Origin: Thinopyrum elongatum
Lineage: Eukaryota; Streptophyta; Magnoliopsida; Poales; Poaceae
Direction: 5' to 3'
DNA length: 64,000 nt
Assembly: GCA_011799875.1 (NCBI GenBank)
Contig: CM022303.1
Coordinates: 296,124,362 to 296,188,361, forward strand
Shown here: piece by piece, positions 58,031-64,000 of the stretch
Position numbering within the stretch: the first letter of the stretch is position 1
Layout: each line of letters opens with the position of its first letter
Translations under genes and position numbers: made by a program
Notes under the pieces: model-generated
What the model was told of the DNA's origin: nothing
The model's database searches: none
Seen by the model: the letters and a program-made list of their open reading frames with translations, nothing else

Positions 58031-60305
58031 ATGCCGAGTAGCAGCGACATCACTCATGCTTCAGGCGATGTATCTTCATCTGATTCCGACAAACCCTAGG
58101 TCTTCAGCAGATGGTGAGGGATCAAGTAATCTGGACGGGATAGAGCTGCAGCAATTACCCTTCCGGTCAGGACACGAAGGAACGCTCCAAGGAAGCCCAC
58201 ACACCAGCCTAAAGGTGTATATGAAGTAACTAAGGTCGATTTAAAGTCTTGGGCTCCAACTAAACCAAATAAAGCACGCACGATGTTCAGGAGTGTGTGT
58301 GGATTTGTTGGCAGGGCAAGGCTGAACATTAATCTGCCGGGGTTTCGGAAGGCTGACACAGAAACATGGCAAAGAATAGTCTGGGAGATCATGGATCACT
58401 TCAACATTCTAGAGCAGTGGAGAATGCAGGTAGAACACGCTGCACTGAAGAAGGCTAGGGATGCTTGGAGAAACTGGAAGCATGTGCTGTACAAGAAGTA
58501 CTTGAGTGAAGGCAAGGACCCAATCCCCACATACCCCCAAATTACAAAGGCAGACTGGCCAGAATTCAAAAGGGTCAGGCAACTACAGAGTTTGCTACGA
58601 AGAGTGCCAAGCAATCGGAACTTCGGAAGAGGAACACACACCCGCACCGTATGGGTTTGGCAGGATACTATGGCATGAAACCGATATGGGACCAGGAGGA
58701 CAAAGAAGCAGTAGCTGCGGGTGGGAAACCGGCCTTTAGTGAAATCAAGGACAAACGCGCTAGAGACTACTTGCGGGCACGTGCAAGGAGGCGTAATGAC
58801 GGAACTTATTACTTTGAAAACTCACATGACGAAAAACTGTATCGCGTGATGTTAAAGGCTTCCCATATCCCTGGAAGGTTCTACAGGAACTCAGGGCCAT
58901 GTGACATTCTGTCCGATGCTCTAGAAACAAGAGAGCCCCCTGGCCGTGCAAGGGGTGTAGGTGTTAATGTCCCGCACAAGAGGGCTTTGACACTCAGCAA
59001 AGAAGAGAGGCTCAGCATGAAAAAAGCGAGGAGTGAAATGAAGCAGAAAGAATTGTACAAAAGGTTGAGGAAGGACATGCATCCGGCTGTTCGAAAGGAT
59101 ATTGAGGATTCAATGATGATGCAGAAGACTCTAACACTGACAGATAGCCAGCAGATGGGAGGGGAGGCGGGCATGGAGGATGCTGGTTATTGCGCGACAA
59201 CACCGCACAAGAGTAGCTATGCATCAGCTGACCCCAGCGACACTGAGACTATAGCTGCTCATGATGATGCTATATTTGATCTATCTGGAATGAAAGATAG
59301 ACTGAAGGGCGTGCTTACACATTATGAAGGTACATTAAAATGTGCAACAGCCTGGGTTTGCCCACCCTTCTTGGAAGAGGGCCTCTTGTTGGACAATGTG
59401 CCATTGAAGCCGGGCTGTGTGAAGTGCTACGTGACGGAAGTAAAGCCTGGATTCAATGAATTTGCCCTGAAGAATGTCCTAGGAGACTTTGATAAGCAAA
59501 GGACCTTGGGACAAACACTGTTACATCACATCCAGTGGCCACGAAAGGAAATAGAGTTCATGGATGAGATCCCTGAAGCCCCGCCAAGAGAAACCAATGT
59601 TGCCCCTCAACCAGTGACGCTCTCCTTGCTACAGCAGCTCTCGCATCAACCTGTGATCAGCCAGCCTGACTTTGTGCCGTACAGGCCATGTCATCGTCCA
59701 CCCGAGAGCAGCTAGTGGCAAGGCCTACAACTGCTGAAGATGCATCACCGGTTCAGATGCTGGCCGCTGAAGCAGCGGGGGGAGAACCAGCTACAGCACA
59801 TGCTCAGCAGACCAACCTGGTGGAACGGACTGCTAAGCAGTCTGATGCTTTGGAACCGCCTGCTAAGTAGTCTATTGGTCCAGAACCGACTGCTCATCAG
59901 TCCGTCAGTCCGCAGCCGCGTGATCAGCATACCAATGCGTCAGCACTTCCTGCTCGGCAAACCAACGCATTGGCACGACCTCCTCAACACACCGACAAGT
60001 TGGCACCACCTGCGCAGAAACCCGACATAGCTTCAAAGCATGGTCAGCATTCCGATGCCTCTGCTCCTACAGCCCAGCAGTCCGTCACAGCAGCACCGCC
60101 AGCTCAGTGGTCTGGCATAGCTAAACCATCTACTAAGCAGTCCATCGAAGCTTCACCGTCTGCTCGGCAGTCTACCTTTCAGCCAACCAGACCTTGTACC
60201 ATAAGTGCTTCAAGTACCAAGAAGGAAGCGGGCAAAAAGACTGCACCCGTGAGGAAGCGCGCCCTGAGATCGAAGAGGAAAAAAGAACGATCGCCTCTTA
60301 CTTAA
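58031..60305 (+). pseudogene. Second CACTA gene, N-terminal part: Transposase_24-like (TNPA-type) protein with decapeptide repeats
   Basis: ATG 58031 opens MPSSSDITHASGDVSSSDSD. Frames then shift near 58100 and 58130, and a long frame follows in which about 58290-58560 (TWQRIVWEIMDHF, DAWRNWKHVLYKKYL) and, after another shift near 58590, 58595-59715 (KRNTHPHRMGLAGY, ARDYLRARARRR, MKDRLKGVLTHYEG) resemble the plant Ptta/En/Spm Transposase_24 family. A further shift or intron near 59690 leads into a Pro/Gln/Ser-rich decapeptide repeat with a TAG at 59868-59870, then a basic patch (KKTAPVRKRALRSKRKKER). In En/Spm the second protein binds subterminal repeats; that role here is inferred from family and position. 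Confidence 0.65.
59797..60180 (+). repeat. 30-bp coding minisatellite (decapeptide repeat)
   Basis: About 13 degenerate 30-bp units encode a PPAxQSxxxx-type decapeptide, for example AKQSDALEPP, AHQSVSPQPR, AQQSVTAAPP, TKQSIEASPS. The reading phase is constant although the DNA of the units has diverged. Confidence 0.75.
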
Positions 60306-61837
60306 AGCACTTATCGCCCAGAACCAAATTAACAACAAGTTGTTCGAATTGGGGAGTTACATTATTTCTGACGGCATGGATGATGAAGAAATAGCTTTGC
60401 TGCTTGCTAAAAATAAAGCAGACATAATTGAAGCATGCAATTACGTCCATGGCCTACCGTTTCTTGTTGGCGAATACTTTGATGAGTGCAGCTCCAGTTG
60501 CCGCGAGTTACATAAATATTGCATGGATCAAATGTTAGCAGGTCATCATGTTCTGCTAGTCCACTACAATAGAGATCATTTCTGACACGATGCTGGTTCC
60601 ATTAGTGTGAGTTTCGAGGACTTACATCTCTTCTTCAACTTCAACGAGCTTGATGCCACTCTTGTTAGATGCCTGATTTTGTAAGTACTTAACAAACTCT
60701 GATCAAATTCTCCATACAAGGCTGTAAATGATAAATAGCTAACTGCATTTATTCCTCTCAAGGGATTGAAGTGCAGAGAAGAAAAAGGGATAGTGTGTAT
60801 TTCATAAATCTTGCATTAGCGAATGGCACAACATTAGATGGTAAGGATCAACGGGAGTGGGTCATTAACACGGTCGTCTGTATCTTCGAAAACATGTCCC
60901 ATGCAGAATCATTTCTCTGGCCATATCATGAACGGTAAGTCAAGTAAACAACCACGCATACACTGATTGTCTTTTAGATTTTGACATAATTCGTAAGTTC
61001 ATGGCTTTCTTAATATGTAGCAATGACTGGATATTGGTATTCATTGTTCCAAACAAGAACACAGTTTACTACATGGATTCTCTTAGAGAGTCAACAAACG
61101 CTCAGGATCTGACGCATCTTCAGCAATTCATGGATAGGTCTTGAATTCTATGATGTTGAAATTAATTTGCATTCATATCTGGTTCAATAATTGATGTTGT
61201 CAAAATTCATCTTCATTTGCAGTGTGCTCGCATTGTGGAAAACTAAACCAGGGAACCTATTCAAGAGGGAACTACCTATGCAGCACGAGATCGTTTCTCC
61301 GGTAACACACCGAAATCCATTATTTTTGGAAAATGTATCGAATAGTCTGCAAATACCTTTTCTTACGCTAGTCAAATGTTCAAGCTTCTAAATAAACCTC
61401 TTTCTATTTCTGTCCAAAGAAAAAAAAAGACATCTAACACCGGTTAGGTTGTTCCTAACAGGACAAATACATGACTAATTATGTACAAAAAATTTCAGTG
61501 TCCTCAGCAACAAGTAGGGACCAACCTTTGTGGATACTATGTTTTCAGACACACGATCTCCATCTGCAAATCTGCTAATAGTTGTGAAGATGCTCGCGAA
61601 TTAGTACCAGTAAGTCTATCTTAATTAATATCTTCTACTCCACTCATATGGCACATTCTGATCTTAAAAATAATGCAGCTCATCTTAGAACCGAGGACCC
61701 CTGAACCGCTCCCCGCTGGTGAATTGCTGATGGTTCAGAGATTTATCAGCGACTTCTTCCTGAATCACTACATCAATCCCACTGGTGATAATGAAGATTT
61801 CAGCATGTGTTCTTCTGAAACATTGAGTAAGAGTTAG
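60306..61837 (+). pseudogene. Second CACTA gene, C-terminal part: Ulp1-like (C48) cysteine protease domain
   Basis: The region contains exons about 60306-60680, 60763-60934, 61021-61137, 61223-61301, 61499-61609 and 61679-61837 with GT/AG borders (for example CGG|TAAGTC, TATGTAG|C, TTTGCAG|T, TTTCAG|TG, ATGCAG|CT). Phases agree across the last four introns; the first junction is one base out and a TGA sits at 60583-60585. DWILVFIVPNKNTVYYMDSL and, in the fifth exon, NLCGYYVFRH match the core of Ulp1/SUMO-protease-like domains with catalytic Asp and Cys. The residue before the Trp, normally the catalytic His, reads Asp, so activity is doubtful. Ulp1-like domains are known in plant CACTA and Mutator elements. 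Confidence 0.65.
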
Positions 61838-61930
61838 CCGCTAAACATATACGCATGGATCCATTGTTTTCCATCTGATGAGGTCTTCGTATTTCGTACA
61901 CTATTATTAATTATGTAATGCATATATATG

Positions 61931-63576
61931 TGATACGTCTCCAACGTATCTATAATTTATGAAGTATTCATGCCGTTATATTATCATTCTTAGATGTTTT
62001 ACAATCATTTTATAGCAACTTTATATCATTTTTTGGGACTAACCTATTGACATAGTGCCCAGTGCCAGTTACTGTTTTTTGCTTGCTTTTTACATCGCAG
62101 AAAATCAATACCAAACAGAGTCCAAACGCAGCGAAACTTTTTGGAGATTTTTTCTGGACCAGAAGACACCCGGTGGGCAAAAGAAGTACCAGAGGGGAGC
62201 TCCGAGGGGAGCACAACCCACCAGGGCGCGCCTGGGGGCCCAGGCGCGCCCAGGTGGATTGTGCCCACCTCGGTGGCCTCCCGCACCGCCTCTTTGCCCT
62301 ATAAATTGCCAAATATTCCAAAACCCCCGAAGATAACCCTAGATCAAAAGTTCCGCCGCCGCAAGCCTCTGTAGCCACGAAAAACCAATCTAGACCCCGT
62401 TCTGGCACCCTGCCGGAGGGGGAAATCATCACCGGTTGCCATCTTCATCATCCCGGCGGCCACCATGATGAGGAGGGAGTAGTCCACCCACAGGGCTGAG
62501 GGTTTGTACCAGTAGCTATGTGTTTAATCTCTCTCTCTCTCTCTCGTGTTCTTGAGATGTCACGATCTTGATGTATTGCGGGCTTTGTTAATATAGTTGG
62601 ATCATATGGTGTTTTCCCCTCTCTATCTTGTTGTGAATTGAGTTTTCCCTTTGAGATTTCATTTTATCGGATTGAATACTTTTATGGATTTGAGAACACT
62701 TGATGTATGTCTTGCATATGAATACCCGTGGTGACAATGGGGTATTATATTGATTCACTTGAGATATGTTTTGGTATTCAACTCGCGGATTCCCGAGGTG
62801 ATATTGGGGTAATCTATGCATAGGGGTTGATGCACGTTCTCGTCTTTTGTTTCTCCGGTAGAAATCTTGGGGCACTCTTTAAGGTTCTTTGTGTTGGATT
62901 GAGTATTATGAATCTGAATTTGCTTTGGTGTTATATTAGTACGAACTCTTGATAGATCGATTAGAAAGAATAACTTAGTGTTATTTTAGTACGAACTCTT
63001 GATAGATCGATCAGAAAGAATAACTTGGTGTTATTTTAGTACGAACTCTTGGATAGATCAATCGGAAAGAATAGCTACAAACAATTTCTTCTTATGTTCT
63101 CTGCTAGATAAGAACTTTGGAGTGATTCTTTATCGCACGTTGCGCGATGGTTATATGATCCAATTAGATTAGCATTGTTGAGAGATTGCACTAGCGAAAG
63201 TACGGACCCTAGGCCTCATTTTCAAGCATTGCAATACCGTTTGTGCTCCGTTTTATCAATTGCTACCTTGCTATTTTTTATTGTTCCTATTACAAAAACC
63301 AATATCTACTATCATTACTATGCTTTTATTACCATCTCTTCGCCAAACTAGTGCACCTATACAAATTACCATTGTATTTGGTGTGTTGGGGACACAAGAG
63401 ATTCTTTGTTATTTGGTTGCAGGGTTGTTTGAGAGAGACCATCTTCATCCTACGCCTCCCAAGGATTGATAAACCTTAGGTCATCCACTTGAGGGAAAAT
63501 TGCTACTGTCCTACAAAACTCTGCACTTGGAGGCCCAACACGAGTCTACAAGAATAAAGTTGCGTAGTAGACATCA
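61931..63576 (+). repeat. 5' LTR of a Sabrina-like Athila-group element
   Basis: It begins TGATACGTCTCC and ends GTAGTAGACATCA, 1646 bp. The first ~430 bp align with the LTRs at 47934 and 53149, including the hairpin (arms 62211-62236 and 62239-62264) and TATA box (CTATAAATTG, about 62301). The rest is unlike them and matches what I remember of Triticeae Sabrina LTRs. A CT microsatellite lies at about 62529-62545. Confidence 0.75.
62924..63075 (+). repeat. 50-bp tandem repeat in the LTR, three units
   Basis: ACGAACTCTT recurs at 62941, 62991 and 63041, exactly 50 bp apart; each unit carries GATAGATC and AAAGAATA. The third has a one-base insertion. Confidence 0.9.
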
Positions 63577-63586
63577 AGCTCTTTTC

Positions 63587-63604
63587 TGGCGCCGTTGCCG
63601 GGGA
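63587..63604 (+). promoter_or_regulatory. tRNA-Asp primer binding site of the Sabrina-like element
   Basis: TGGCGCCGTTGCCGGGGA, 10 bases after the LTR. About 85 bp of leader follow before the sequence changes near 63690. Confidence 0.88.
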
Positions 63605-63689
63605 GGTGAGTGCTTGAAGGTATATCTTTAGATCTTGCAATCGAATCTTTTTGTTTCTTGTTTTATCACTAGTTTGGTTTATAAAAGTG

Positions 63690-64000
63690 TCATGGGAAAC
63701 CACGTCCACCTATGGGGCTATGAGCCCCTTTTGGTTCGGCAGGGGGATGGGCACGTTGCACAAAGAGCGGAGAAGCGTCGTGCAGCACGGCAGAGCTCAC
63801 ACGGGCAGTCTTTACCCAGGTTCGGGCCACCGTGAGGCGTAAAACCCTACTCCTGCTTTGGTGGATTGAAGGTGGATAATGGTGGTGAACGTAGCACACT
63901 CGCCCAGCAAGGTTGCTCTGGGGGCAAGAGTGGCTACGCGCGTATGGATATGCGTGGGTCCAACCGACCAACCCATTCTACGGTCGTCATGGGCCTCCTT
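63690..64000 (-). mobile_element. Possible LTR end of another Tat-type element, - strand, runs off the window
   Basis: The Sabrina-like leader stops at TTTATAAAAG and TGTCATGGGAAACC begins. The layout (CAGTCTTTACCCAGGTTCGGGCC, then GGCGTAAAACCCTAC) resembles the reverse complement of the Tat 3' LTR at 11230-11410 (ACTGGTTCGGCCCCTTGCGGTGAAGGTAAA). This suggests an LTR entered end-first on the - strand. No coding sequence is visible. Confidence 0.35.

Larger units (their letters stand above)
40229..61930 (+). mobile_element. CACTA (En/Spm-type) DNA transposon with four genes, right end not in window
   Basis: The left end reads CACTACTGCAGG at 40229, preceded by GTA as candidate 3-bp target duplication, and interrupts the host Athila-type element. 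It carries subterminal repeats, two - strand genes, the TNP2 transposase, a 1.36-kb tandem repeat and a Transposase_24/Ulp1 gene. CACTA sequence can be followed to 61930, where a Sabrina-like LTR interrupts it. No matching CACTA right end is seen. Excluding the nested MITE and Athila-type element it exceeds 14 kb. Confidence 0.82.

Noticed and set aside
63260..63479. Short frames in the Sabrina-like LTR end
   Set aside because: They lie within LTR U5-like sequence directly before the primer site; no coding support.

Overview
The window looks like intergenic heterochromatin from a Triticeae grass (wheat, Aegilops, barley or rye group). I infer this from recognised repeat types: Athila-group elements whose LTRs begin TGATATGTCTCCAACG and use a tRNA-Asp primer site, long-LTR Tekay-type chromoviruses, a Tat-lineage Gypsy element, a large CACTA transposon, and Stowaway and Harbinger MITEs. 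I see no convincing host gene, rRNA, tRNA or CRISPR array. Almost every base can be assigned to a nest of transposable elements.

Layout. 1-11410 is the right part of a Tat-lineage Gypsy element: broken gag-pol on the + strand, then an intact spliced gene on the - strand, then the 3' LTR. It sits in the LTR of an older + strand Athila-type element (the 'host'), whose pieces recur at 11411-11801, 17124-17470 and 39108-40228. A - strand Athila-type element (11802-17128) interrupts the host. At 17469-39107 there are two Tekay-like elements. The - strand one (28200-39107) inserted in the host; the + strand one (17469-28199) inserted near the end of its LTR. One later deletion removed the outer ends of both.

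40229-61930 is a CACTA transposon that entered the host and runs towards, and probably past, the right edge. It carries a subterminal repeat array, two - strand genes (an acidic protein and a GRF zinc-finger/membrane protein), a TNP2 transposase gene, a 1.36-kb tandem repeat, and a second + strand gene combining a Transposase_24-like region, a decapeptide repeat and a Ulp1-like protease. A Harbinger-type MITE lies in the tandem repeat, and a complete 6.77-kb non-autonomous Athila-type element (47934-54703, TSD TAACA) lies in the MITE. 61931-63689 is the 5' LTR and leader of a Sabrina-like element, cut at about 63690 by another LTR-like sequence.

Function. Retrotransposon genes here would encode gag, protease, reverse transcriptase, RNase H and integrase. 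TNP2 and the Transposase_24-like gene would serve the CACTA element. Nearly all are damaged by single nonsense codons, many of them CAG to TAG or similar C-to-T/G-to-A changes in likely methylated contexts. The clearest exceptions are the roughly 1006-codon antisense gene of the Tat element and the 250-codon ORF upstream of gag in the - strand Tekay element. All boundaries and domain calls come from reading the sequence by eye; no database search was run.
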